NCBI GenBank assembly: GCA_949825045.1
Contig: OX463810.1
Location: forward strand, 37,954,201 to 38,018,200
Length of the DNA: 64,000 nucleotides
Direction of reading: 5' to 3'
Source of the DNA: Argyresthia goedartella
Lineage: Eukaryota > Arthropoda > Insecta > Lepidoptera > Argyresthiidae
Shown: piece after piece, positions 43,113 to 52,765 of the stretch
How the letters are laid out: every line of letters starts with the position of its first letter
Position numbering within the stretch: the stretch's first letter is position 1
Position numbers and translations under genes: made by a program
Notes under the pieces: model-generated
Told to the model about the DNA's origin: nothing
Databases searched by the model: none
What the model saw: only the letters and a program-made list of their open reading frames with translations

Positions 43113-43850
43113 TTATCCGGTAAGTTCCCAGTTTCGCTTTTGCTGTCTGTTTCTGGGATACGGTATATTTGCCTCTAGGCCATCCTGACATCGTCCCTGT
43201 TGTGTGATGATTCTGTCCAGTAACTGTGTTTGATGTTTGATGTCATGCTTAAGGAAATCTTTCCAGGTGTATATAAGTCGGCCGGCTTTCTTCTTCCTTG
43301 CTTCGTATTTGAATGGAGCGTGTAGTAAGTGCTGTTGTGGGCGTCGCAGAATATGTATAGTAACATATCCGGTGGTTTTTGATTCGTTTGGATATCGTTT
43401 TGTCCTGTCAGTCATGAATTTTGTGGTATCTTGGATAGCTTCTGGCGTTCTCAAACATGTCTCTGAGGATCAGGCGTTCATATACTGACTGTCAACTGTT
43501 TGCTTTAGTGAGGGTTGCCGCTTTTTGTCCGTATTTTATAAACAGTGCAGTGACCATTTTGTAAATCAGGCGCACTATATTTCAGTCTATGTTGGATTTC
43601 TTTAAAAAATGCATTAGGGCCTTGGAATTGCATATGGCTTGCCGGCACCTCTTTTTTATTGGGTCCTATGTCCTGCCGTAATATATGTGCCGAGATATTT
43701 GATTTCGTTTACGGTTCGTATTGGAACTACGTCCAATTCACTGGTTGTTTATGGGGTCTCTTATAAGAATTTTCGTCTTTCTACTTTTAAGTTTGCCATG
43801 AGCAGTTCTCCGATGATATTTAATTATTCTTTTAGCTACTCCGCGGCATA
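43113..43850 (-). pseudogene. LINE ORF2: RT thumb and C-terminus
   Basis: Starting near 43848 the minus strand reads IIGELLMANLKVERRKF, then IRTVNEIKYLGTYITAG (RT thumb K-Y-L-G motif). Several stops and shifts follow. The open piece 43454-43113 contains PEAIQDTTKFMTDRTKR, ILRRPQQHLLHAPFKYEARK and LIYTWKDFLKHDI. The run of a basic motif into a Y/T-W-x-x-x-L-x-x-D helix is a usual LINE C-terminal feature. No active RT remains. Placement with the OTU piece is inferred from strand and order. Confidence 0.65.
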
Positions 43851-43861
43851 GCAGCGCTGCG

Positions 43862-44246
43862 TATAAACGCTCCTTCAGGCTGCGGGCGGTCCGACTCTGG
43901 AACGCACCTCTTTGCACTATAAGAGACAGTCCGACTCTTTTTTCTTTTAAGAAACATATTAAAGAGCTCTACATGTCTCTTTCGTAAAAGTTATTGTATT
44001 TATTTTATTATATGTAAGGTTTATGTATATATCGGTAATTATTTCGTATTTGCTATCTGTATTTACAGATATTTTTTAATTTATTCCTAGGCATTTTAGT
44101 TATAGTAATTATCGTGCACTGCCTACCCTTTTATGATAGCAATTCCTGTAATGCCTTGTTTTGCTGGAAGAAATCTCTTTTCAGAGACAAGCTCGCCCTT
44201 GTACATGCATTTTCTTTCGATGTAACTTTTAAAATATTTGTGTGCA
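43862..44246 (+). pseudogene. LINE ORF2 extreme C-terminus and 3' UTR, plus strand
   Basis: 43862-43987 encodes YKRSFRLRAVRLWNAPL, CTIRDSPTLFSFKKHIKELY, then stop. F-x-x-R-A-V-R-L-W-N followed by S-F-K-K is the standard jockey/CR1-type C-terminus. The 3' UTR continues to about 44246 and matches 9447-9580. It lies opposite to, and interrupts, the OTU LINE. Confidence 0.75.
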
Positions 44247-44304
44247 ATATTGTGAAGGAGGTTTGTTCCTATAATTCCCTTTTTCCTGTATTTCTTTATA
44301 GCGT

Positions 44305-45050
44305 CTTGTCCGATGCGAGCATACAGATACCAGAGATAGTGTTTTGACATATGTATCATGTTTGTTTCCTGTATATAGGCTATGTGTATGTTTTTGTTAG
44401 TCAATTCCGCGTCAATGTTGAGTCTTTTAGTTATTTCGGCGCATCCTCTAACCTTCCAAGTAGCAATGCGCATACGCTCGCATGTGACTTGTGGTTTAAA
44501 TATGGGGCTGTTTCGTATCATCGTATATCCGGTGTTGTCTGGGATGTCTTCTGTTGATGTTATGGTTGACCCTGAGGAGGTCATGGGTGTTGCATTAAGT
44601 ATCGGCGCAAGTATGGTGTTATCAGTTTGGTTATCGGTTGCTTGATCCGTGGGTAAATTTGGCGATTCAAGCAAGTAAACGCTGTCGTAGTGGTGTCCTG
44701 TGACGTTGAGGTTGATAGATTTCACTGCATCCGCTGGATTCTTGGGCGTGAATGTGAGCGATGGTGTATTTTGCTGGTGGATTGTTGCGTTAAGTAGAAA
44801 GTATTCGGCAGCTGGTATTATAATCTCCTCTCCAGCCCAAGTACCGTAATTGCGTAGATTTTCAGTGGTGAGTTGTTAAGGATTTCAGGCTCAGTGATTG
44901 CGAGCTTTGTTCTGTTCATCGCCGTTTTCTTCTACATATTTAACTAGGTCCTTACGAATGTGAGTGTGGTTGCATGTTAATTGACATAGGTGATTAATTT
45001 AGTCAGCAATTGCGGTGAATAGGCAGTTACCATCTCAGCGTTGGTAAGGC
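44305..45050 (-). pseudogene. OTU-domain (copy A) fused to LINE endonuclease start
   Basis: The minus strand from about 45034 reads DGNCLFTAIAD, one stop, then INHLCQLTCNHTHIRKDLVK, YVEENGD, a further disrupted stretch, GTWAGEEIIIPAAEY and finally NLNVTGHHYDSVYLLESP. DGNC carries the OTU nucleophile Cys and GHHYDSV the catalytic His, so both ends of an OTU cysteine-protease domain are present. In the open frame 44725-44305 this runs through an acidic/Thr-rich linker into RIATWKVRGCAEITKRLN and IHIAYIQET, the first blocks of an APE-type endonuclease (the usual W-N is W-K here). OTU proteases remove ubiquitin. What it does for a retroelement is unknown to me. At least two stops and a shift show decay. 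Confidence 0.7.
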
Positions 45051-45478
45051 TTCCATTAGGTTATGTTCTTGGGATGTTGTTGAAAGAAAGAACTTAGATA
45101 TAGCGTGATTTATTTGAACTACCTTTGTCTACGATTAACAGATCGTACGGGTTGCGATTGTCAAAGTTTGTGCGTATCTTCGTGCGCCCTTATTCTCGGT
45201 AGAGAGCCGCTTAGGACAAAAAGTCTCCGATTTTATTGTTGTTATTGTTCATCAGTGGAAGTCTTTTGTTAATTGCCTGTTTTCTGGAAGATGGTGAAAT
45301 GATCCTTTTATGATGTGCAATTGTTTGCTGTTTCTCGCTATTTCTCAGAATATGCAGTTATGTAGTAGACGGGCTTGCATTATTGTTTTATTTTTGTGGG
45401 CTTGTCGGACCGGATAAAGTTAGAAATGGTTATGTTTTGTTTTACTATTATTGGGTAGGTTCCTGCTTAGTTTTGTAT

Positions 45479-45760
45479 TTAGGTATGATGGATCGCTACA
45501 CTTATTACGTAGAACTCCGCGGCTGCTATGATAATTTCTTCACCGCCCCACGTGCCCTGTATGTGGAGATTTTTTATGTACTCAGTGAAAGCTTCTGCGT
45601 TTGGTGCATCGATCGCATGTTTGATGCGTGGATAATTGCTGTTAGCTTCCACGTATCTAGCTAAGTCGCTTCTGATGTGGGTATGGTTGAATGTCGCTCC
45701 AAACAGATGGTTGATTTTGTCTGCAATTGCATGGAACAGGCAGTTTCCATCTCTGGGCAT
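45479..45760 (-). pseudogene. OTU-domain protease (copy B), truncated
   Basis: An open 93-codon frame: MPRDGNCLFHAIADKINHLF, THIRSDLARYVEANSNYP, AFTEYIKNLHIQGTWGGEEI, IIAAAEFYVISVAIHHT stop. The Cys in DGNC (residue 7) is the expected nucleophile, and the W-G-G-E-x-I-x-x-A-A-x-x-Y block is the conserved OTU middle. The C-terminal segment with the catalytic His motif is cut off, unlike copy A. It aligns with copy A over most of its length, with considerable divergence. No endonuclease follows directly; copy A's leader begins instead. Confidence 0.75.
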
Positions 45761-45812
45761 TGGTAGAGTTTAGATTGTGAGATATTACTACAGGAGAAAG
45801 CCTCGTGGTATT

Positions 45813-46010
45813 TTAGCTAATATGAATGTGTGTGTGTGGGTTGTTTCTAAGAGGTGTACGGCCGGTATGATGAGAGACGCTGTTTGGCTTTTTACGATCT
45901 ATTTTTATTCTTATGTTTCCCGGTATTTCCAAGATGGGCTGACACCATAGAATGGGTGCCAGATGTGTGAGGGAACGTTGTGAGCCTTTTGTGCTTCGAA
46001 GCTTTTTCAA
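45813..46010 (-). other. Leader of OTU LINE copy B
   Basis: A 65-codon minus-strand frame (KKLRSTKGSQRSLTHLAPIL ...) immediately upstream of copy B. It has no recognised domain. A partly similar serine/asparagine-rich segment precedes copy A near 45260-45300, so it may be the end of ORF1 or the ORF2 N-terminus. Confidence 0.3.
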
Positions 46011-46429
46011 TTGTTCCTAAATAGCAGTCAATTGTTTTGTCTAGTTTCTGGGAGTTTGGTGAGATGGCATTTTTATGGCCTGCACTTGTTTAGTTTTTGT
46101 TTATTGTCGGGTTTAGTATATTTGCAGTTTAGCTACATAAAAATAATTCTAGGATTGTTAAGTTTTGGGTTGGCTTATTCACTGAGTTTCAGGGTTTAGT
46201 GGAAGGTTATTTTTAATGACTGTTTTGAATGGTCTTTCGAAGATGAGGAGAAAATAAATCTCGAGGAGAATTATCTCGAATTTATTTTCAGGCAAAGCAA
46301 TACAAGTATATGTAGCCATAATAATGTTTTATTAGTTGATTTTGATATTGCGTAGGTAGGGAACTGTTATATCCTGCCTATGACGCACCTATAAATGTGA
46401 TTATGCCTTAGTCAACAGGGGCGACCGCG
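46011..46429. other. Anonymous AT-rich sequence
   Basis: No gene is recognised. Confidence 0.4.
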
Positions 46430-46990
46430 GCCGCGGCAAGTGGTGGCTTATTATTGTCAGGCGGCGAGCGGTGCTGAGAGAAATAAAGTTAGAGGTAGGT
46501 AATCACTATCAATGATGTCCCAATCGGAATGATCTCACCAGGTTGGTGTGTTTAGCGGCGGTGGCGGTGGAGGCAGCAGCGTTGAGGGTGTGTTGCGTAG
46601 GCGTCGCCCGCCGCCGGCCCGCCGCTGCGTGGCTCAGACGTGCACCCGGCCCAGAACAAATTCTAGGGCCTGCACAGATGGGATGCCTAAGAGCATCGCG
46701 CAGTTCTCTGGGCATCCATTACACTTGACCGCACCAGTATCATCACAATCACTGAAATGCGTGGCATTGCACAGACGGGGCGCCTAGATGGATCACGCAC
46801 ATTCCCCAGGCAACCCTTACAGCAACACGCGGTATAAGCCAGGCTCGTTTTCGGGCCTCCGGAGGCAGAACAAAAGGCGCGCGCCGGGGATGAAAACTAT
46901 TGTTTGTTTAAATGCGTTTGGGAGATCTCGGGGGGACACGTCCGCTCGGTCCGGCAACACAAACGCCACCATACTGAAACACCAAGCTTA
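46430..46990 (-). other. GC-rich stretch, possible retroelement remnant
   Basis: GC content is far above the surroundings. On the minus strand, Cys-containing segments recur about 110 bp apart (GGTTGCCTGGGGAATG and GGATGCCCAGAGAACTG, each followed by a similar 40-base stretch). The minus frame 46715-46509 is Ala/Arg-rich (RLSHAAAGRRRATPTQ). Overlapping open frames on both strands follow from base composition. I cannot assign a family. Confidence 0.3.
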
Positions 46991-47178
46991 AATCATACAT
47001 AAATAGAAAATGACAAAGATCAAAGGACATCTTTCGGTCACACGCTCAGTAGTAAAATACTAAGCATATTAAACATCTGTATCGTAGGCATTTCTTTGAC
47101 ATACCCACTCACTGCAGGCAGGATAAATCAAGTTATTCACGTATATTTTCACAGGGATCTGGACAAATAAATCAAAAA

Positions 47179-47455
47179 AATCTTTTGCTATAGATAAGCT
47201 AGGATTTGTACATGGTTTTTCTATTATAAGTTATCTCTATATATGATTTGAGCAGCACAATAAAAAAATACGAAGTTAAATGTCCTCGTTGAATTTAGTG
47301 TGGGATCTGGCGTCACGAATAGGTAAATCTCTTGCTAGAGATAAGCTCGCCTTTGTACGTCTTTTTTCTATTATAAGTTATCTGCCTGTCTGATTTGTGT
47401 AGTAATATAAAAATACGAAGTAAAATGGCCTCGTTGAAGTATACTTTAGTGTTTA
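47179..47455 (+). repeat. Direct duplication of LINE-tail-like unit
   Basis: AGATAAGCTAGGATTTGTAC, TTTTTCTATTATAAGTTATC and AAATACGAAGTTAAATG at 47179-47300 recur, diverged, at about 47328-47455. The AGATAAGCTCGCCTTTGTAC word also appears in the LINE 3' UTRs at 9.5 and 44.2 kb. Confidence 0.6.
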
Positions 47456-47522
47456 GTATCAAATTTCCCGATGTAGTAAAGTATGAAGTAAAATATCACG
47501 TGATAAACTATCGTGAACATAA

Positions 47523-47712
47523 CATTTTAACATTTACATACAGGCACATACATTGCTTCTGACCCCACACTAGGATATCCTGTGTCGTGGGAACCAGAAA
47601 CAGCGACGACAAAAAAACCAAGACCTGGGGTTTTTTTCCCAAGCCGGGGATCGAACCCGTTACTCTCTTATGGTAGGCAGGACCATAACCACAGCGCCAC
47701 AGAGGTCGTGAA
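47523..47712 (-). repeat. SINE family 1, inverted copy
   Basis: On the minus strand: ACGACCTCTGTGGCGCTGTG, B box region GGTTCGATCCCC, GTCGTCGCTGTTTCTGGTTC, then the ACACAGGATATCCTAGTGTG core and GGGGTCAGAAGCAATGTATG. Confidence 0.8.
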
Positions 47713-47794
47713 AGCGCCATGTTGACCAAATAAAGGTAGGTAACCAATAAAGTTGAACTTTTTGCTTTTGCAATAAAGTAATACGGATAGTATG

Positions 47795-47982
47795 TTACCA
47801 CAATGTATTATGCCGATTCAGATTAGGAACCTAATTTGATCCGCAAAATTACCGTGTCCATCCTAAAACAAGTCTTAGTGTTAGGTCAATACAGCCCATT
47901 ATGGCAAATTGGAATGGAAATGGTTGCCATGGTGATGTTCTTGTTTTGTACCTGATTTGAATCGGAAAAAGATTGTGCTAGA
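47795..47982. mobile_element. TTACCACAA-type MITE, copy 1
   Basis: TTACCACAATGTATTATGCC ... GAATCGGAAAAAGATTGTGC; the interior TGGAATGGAAATGGTTGCCA is shared with 61213-61389. Its right tip is mutated (GATTGTGCTAG). Confidence 0.65.
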
Positions 47983-50900
47983 GAATATTGGAAACATATT
48001 ATGGTCGCAAAAAACGTAGACTGTAAATCTCCGATGTGCAAATCTGGGGTAGTAAGGATATGTAGTCAGAGGTTGCTGGTACAGTCTCCGGCATGCTTAT
48101 ATTCCCTCTACTTTATGAGGGGGGAAACGAACTGAGTCCCATTTTTTATGTCAAATGTACGTTGTCGGTACTTATTAGTATGCAAATTGATGCCGGAGCT
48201 TTAGCGAAATATTTTGTTTCGCGGAAAACTTGGGGAAGTAGTAACATTTTAGGAACACGAAAGCGTTCTCTATGAAACAAATTTTCCAGCGATAATGCGT
48301 AATGCATATTAGCATTTCCATCCTTACCTAATGTATGGTATCCAGAACCGCTGCCGTGACAGTCGAATTATTTTAGTTTTGATCTCAGGATAGAAATAAA
48401 CGTTACAAGTTACAATGGGATTCTTTTAGAGCAGGCTTTTTTCACAACTTTAATTTTAACATAAAGCCTTGTTAAAAAGTGTTTAAAATCAAAGCTCTTT
48501 GAAAAAAGTGTTCTACTGATCGTCTGTCACATATTCTCAACCACATCGTCTGCGGGAACGGAAGGATACGCCAGTAACAATTAGACAGAAATGTAAAACA
48601 TTATTACCAAATATGTATACAAAGAAAAGTCACGGTCAAAATGACATTCCAGTTATTGAAATCATTTTTTTTTCATTGTTATATTTCAGAAACAAGGCAA
48701 ACACAGGAGTGTGCTCATCACACAAATGGTAATTGGTAGCATGATTCCTAGGCTGCTAGCATAAAATAAAATAAATCCTAGGTCTCTTTTATGAATAACT
48801 ATTTCACTAGCAGCGTATGAGCCTGTAAACCTACCTTAAAACTGATTATGTTTTACTTATAATTTTGGGCTTGATATATATTCCTGTAGCAATATGTACT
48901 AACTGATTTGATTTTGAACTTTCCTAATCATTATCACATCATAAGTAAGCGTCACGCCTTTTCCTGATGAGTGAGTACTGATGAGCCCATATTCAGACAA
49001 TTCTCAATTCCTTTATTTCATGTTTTTTTTAATATGAACCGATTCTTTCGATCTTTTTCCAAATCGATTCAAACCCTTTGATTAAATCGGGGATCGATCG
49101 GCTTCCCTAATCGACTACCATCCATGTGACAGCATCCTAAGAACAATAATAGAGACTGCGCCACCACTCATGTCCTGCGACGGAAAGTGCAACTAAATAC
49201 GCTTATCTCACTGGCGTCCGCGAAAATTGTGTCCGCGTTACTTTTTTTTGGCTTTGGCAGATTCGTTTTGCATAAGTTCAAAAAAGAATCAAAAGATTAC
49301 GAACCTCTTTAGTATTGCAAGCACCATATTTCTTTTCGCCGGGAAGAACTGTTTTCCTTTACATAAAATGAATGTTACGTCTATTTACAAATCTGTCTGA
49401 CTGAGTATGATTAGTTGTTTCAGAAGTTCTAAAACAGAGATGAAAATAAATTAAAGCATTTTTTTTTCTCAATAATAATAACCATCGATCTAGCATACAG
49501 TTTCTCTTTTGGTAACAACAGTTTTGTTTACATATTTGTTCTCAAATTAAAAATTCTAGTTTAAAAAGTTCTACTTCAAAAATGGTATGGTAATAGTCTA
49601 CAACGCCATCTGTTGGATTTTGAGAAAGCCTGCTCTGAAAGAATCCTACCACAGGGACGGATAAATGTTAGTCAATAATTCCAAATTCAAAATGGGCGCG
49701 GAGCTAGCATCAAGGTCTTATTCAAAAAGATCCTCATTTGAATTGCGAATATACACATCCTCGCTTCATAAATGTTGCGCGTTGAAGCACGCCCAGGCTG
49801 GAAATGTAAGATCGTTCCCCGGGGCGCAGAATAGTTGGAAATATTGTGCGCGCTTGCATCGTTAACGAAGAGATACAGATCGCGCCAAATGTCTTTAAAC
49901 GAAAGTAGCGCACGAAAAGCTGAGATGTCAAAATAGGGTAGGGAGGTTTGAGAGAGAGATAGAAACATTTCATTTAGAGCCAGAAATATTTGGCGTGGTC
50001 TGTACACGACGGCCGTTAGTATGTAATTTGTATGTTGCGTTCGTAAATAATATGAACTGAAATATTGTATACCTAACATTTGCAAATAAAGAATTCGAAA
50101 CTCTTTGAGCTAATAAACTTTCTCTCTTGCGAGTATTTTCTGTAATTGTAAATATGAAAAAGAAGACAATTGAACAAAATTATTAGGCTTATATAGGTAT
50201 AGGTAGTTATTTGGCACCTACTGATAAGCCAAAATATATGATTAAAATCAAAACCAAGAAAGAACGTAGACATAAAATCTTAATTGCACTTGTAACAAAC
50301 GCACAAGTGACCCTCATTTCATTTTTCAAATATGCTCACGAAAATGTCAACAAAGAACGAATTCAAGAAACAAGTTTTCTGCAAACGTTGCGTCTCTAGT
50401 CTTTACCAATATTTGATCAGAGCAGAGACACGGTCGGCGGTAGGCAAGGCAGATCGTGTATGCAGAAGTCAAGCACACACAAGCTTTCTAAGACCTCTAA
50501 AGGAATAAACAATATTTCATATCCATACCGACGACGTCTAGGAGCAATGCAAACACTGCAATATGCGGATGTCAGGTTTACGAATTCGATTTGCGAAATG
50601 AATAATGGCTTACTACGAACGAGCCCTTAGATGAGTCCCGCTTATTTACATAGTGAACCGTAATGGAGTTAATCCCTTCCGATGATGATATTGTCAGTTA
50701 CATCATTTTCGATGGCCGTTAACGATTTCAATTATGCAAATTAGCGTAGCACTAAGCCGTTATCGTGGAACAAGATTTGATTTCATTAACGAGGATAAGA
50801 GTAAAAGAGTACATACAAAGTTGTATTTACGACAAACTACAATAATCAATAACAGAGTCTGTAGCAATTCCTCAACAAAACGCTAAAATCGCGAATCGAT

Positions 50901-51800
50901 AGAGGAATAATGCAGCGAAGCAATAAAAGTTCAATTAAAAAGGCAACAGCTTTAACGATCGCTGATCCAATCAGAATTAAAATAATAAATGGATTGATCT
51001 CTTTATTTCCAATCGGTGGGTTTTCGCGTCGATTCCGCGATTTGCAAAGACGAGTGAGCACAAAATGGTTGGCGTATTTTGGATCATTTTAAGCCATCGT
51101 TAATTGACAGATAAATTCGCAGTGCTTATTGGAAATAAACGCCCTTCAACCTCCCAACTGTGGAAATAACAACGGAATAACATTAAAAATATTCATTGCC
51201 TCTGTCTAGCTTATAGGAACAAGCAATGTTTTACAAGCACATACGAGTTATTTGCATAGATGCAGATAAATCTTAAAAGATGGAAACAACCAACGAGAGA
51301 AAGAATAATTCAGGCATTCATGCTTTTTTAAAACAGTTCAAGTTGGAATTCAACCGAATTCAAGTTCTCACTTTGTACGAAACAAGGAGTGGCATCCGCC
51401 AGCTGGCTGTAATAAAAAATCTGGCACTCGCTGACGTCGCAAAATTGTAAAATATCAGGGATCCTCGTAAAATAAAAGGCTTTCTCGTGATTGAGCAGAC
51501 TCGAGATCCCGGGTAAGACATGTATTCTATTGGCACAGAATCGGATAAGTTGGCACAAAAGGAGAAGGTATGCTTTTCTTTTCAGATTAAGTTTTAACCA
51601 TAGCACACACTCCTCGTAAGTAAGGCACAACCGTGTAAGTAAGGCACATTACCTCCTGTAAGCACAACCGTGCCTTTCTATTTAAAACAGTTTATATACA
51701 AAAAAGTTTATTAGGCGGTAGTGTATGTAGTGTAGGTAAGTATTTGTCCTTATACCTCCATAGACAATGAGAGCGACCTCTCAGCAAGATAAGCTGTTTT
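47983..51800. other. Anonymous sequence
   Basis: This is the longest stretch in the window without a recognised element. I see no gene, tRNA or terminal repeat pair. A 132-codon minus-strand frame (50085-49687) lacks any motif I know. Confidence 0.4.
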
Positions 51801-51987
51801 GACGACCCGAATGGCCGAGTCGGCAGTGACCCTGCCTACGTAGCCAAGGGTCCCGGGTTCGAGTCCCGGTGGGGGCAAATATTTGTTTGATGAGAACGGA
51901 TCTTTGTTTGTACCCTAGTCATGGTTGTTTGTTTATCTATCTAAGTATAATATTTATCTAATGTCCAAGGCATTATTATTATTATTT
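51801..51987 (+). repeat. SINE family 2 with deletion in the tail
   Basis: Head complete (A box TGGCCGAGTCGG, B box GGTTCGAGTCC). The body breaks off after ATATTTATCTA and resumes at TGTCCAAGGC before the (ATT)n tail, skipping the CAGGGAATCC core. Confidence 0.85.
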
Positions 51988-51997
51988 TGAGATTTTC

Positions 51998-52310
51998 ATA
52001 ATGTATTTCGTCGCAGTATCATAGAAATTATCATTTCATGGTTGAATTAGAAGTTTTATTGAACGAAGAATCCTTTTGGGGCACAAAAACTGCGGTAGCT
52101 TAGGTGAAAGGGGGCGAACGCAGCGAAGTCCCCGAATAGTTTTCGTGTTAGTTCGACAGGTATATCACAAAAAATCACGTAGTGCTGAATAAAAAAGGTT
52201 TTTAATCAAATTGAACCCTTTTTGAAATGGTCTGCTAGATCATGAAACGGTTGGCCACGTCATGAAATGATAAAAATTATGATCTGGCCACGTCATGAAC
52301 ATTATATATC
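51998..52310 (-). mobile_element. Core-and-arms repeat, copy F (Arm type 4)
   Basis: The inverted core is at 52088-52165 (ACTGCGGTAGCTTAGGTGAA, hairpin GGGGGCGAACGCAGCGAAG, TTTTCGTGTTAGTTCGACAG). The right arm repeats GGCCACGTCATGAA and CATGAAATGATAAAAATTA; the left arm has the inverted TATCATTTCATGG. The arm words are again different from the other copies. Confidence 0.55.
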
Positions 52311-52489
52311 TCCCTTGATGCTGATTCGCAAAGGCTCTTCCGAGAAGACGATGAAGAGAAAATTGACAGAAAAGTAATTATGAGTCCAAAGAATACTAGC
52401 GACCTTTGACCTGCTACTTGTTAGTAAGATCCCAACAAGAATACCGTATCGATCAGTAATATTGATGTTATAAGAAACGAAGATCACTT
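52311..52489. other. Anonymous spacer
   Basis: No feature is recognised. Confidence 0.4.
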
Positions 52490-52500
52490 TTAGGGTTCCG
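52490..52500 (+). repeat. Left scrap of the GGGTTCCGTA repeat split by a LINE
   Basis: TTTTAGGGTTCCGT ends where the LINE tail begins; the rest of the repeat continues at 57735. This dates the LINE insertion after the repeat. Confidence 0.6.
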
Positions 52501-52765
52501 TCAAATCAAATCAAATCAAATCAAATAAGTTTATTTGCATGATTTTTGGTAACAATATTGGATCTTAATTTTATACATTTTAATCGCAAAAATCTGCCTT
52601 TTCAGGCGTACAAATATTGATAATAATAAATTAATTTTAGGTCATCACATTATCCAATTAAATTATAACATCAGAAAAATACATAATTCACACTTCAATG
52701 TCATAAGTAAGTAAATTATAGTTCTATAAATAATTGTAATTAGGTACACTATTTCTGAGTTGACA

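Larger units (their letters stand above)
43113..46010 (-). mobile_element. Remains of LINE(s) encoding an OTU domain plus endonuclease
   Basis: On the minus strand: a leader and OTU domain (46010-45479), then a second, diverged leader and OTU domain (about 45300-44655), a linker and endonuclease start (44650-44305), an inverted LINE 3' fragment, and an RT thumb with C-terminus (43850-43113). The order OTU, endonuclease, RT is consistent with one ORF2 architecture. The RT core is missing and the OTU segment is present twice, so at least two damaged copies are stacked head to tail. Confidence 0.65.

Noticed and set aside
44123..44304. Continuation of the OTU-endonuclease frame
   Set aside because: From about 44300 downward the frame reads the inserted LINE 3' UTR in antisense, so it is not part of the endonuclease.
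46543..46787. Gly/Arg-rich plus-strand frames
   Set aside because: Both strands are open because of high GC content; no coherent protein pattern.
49687..50085. 132-codon minus-strand frame
   Set aside because: The longest frame in the anonymous 48-52 kb stretch, but without motifs or context.
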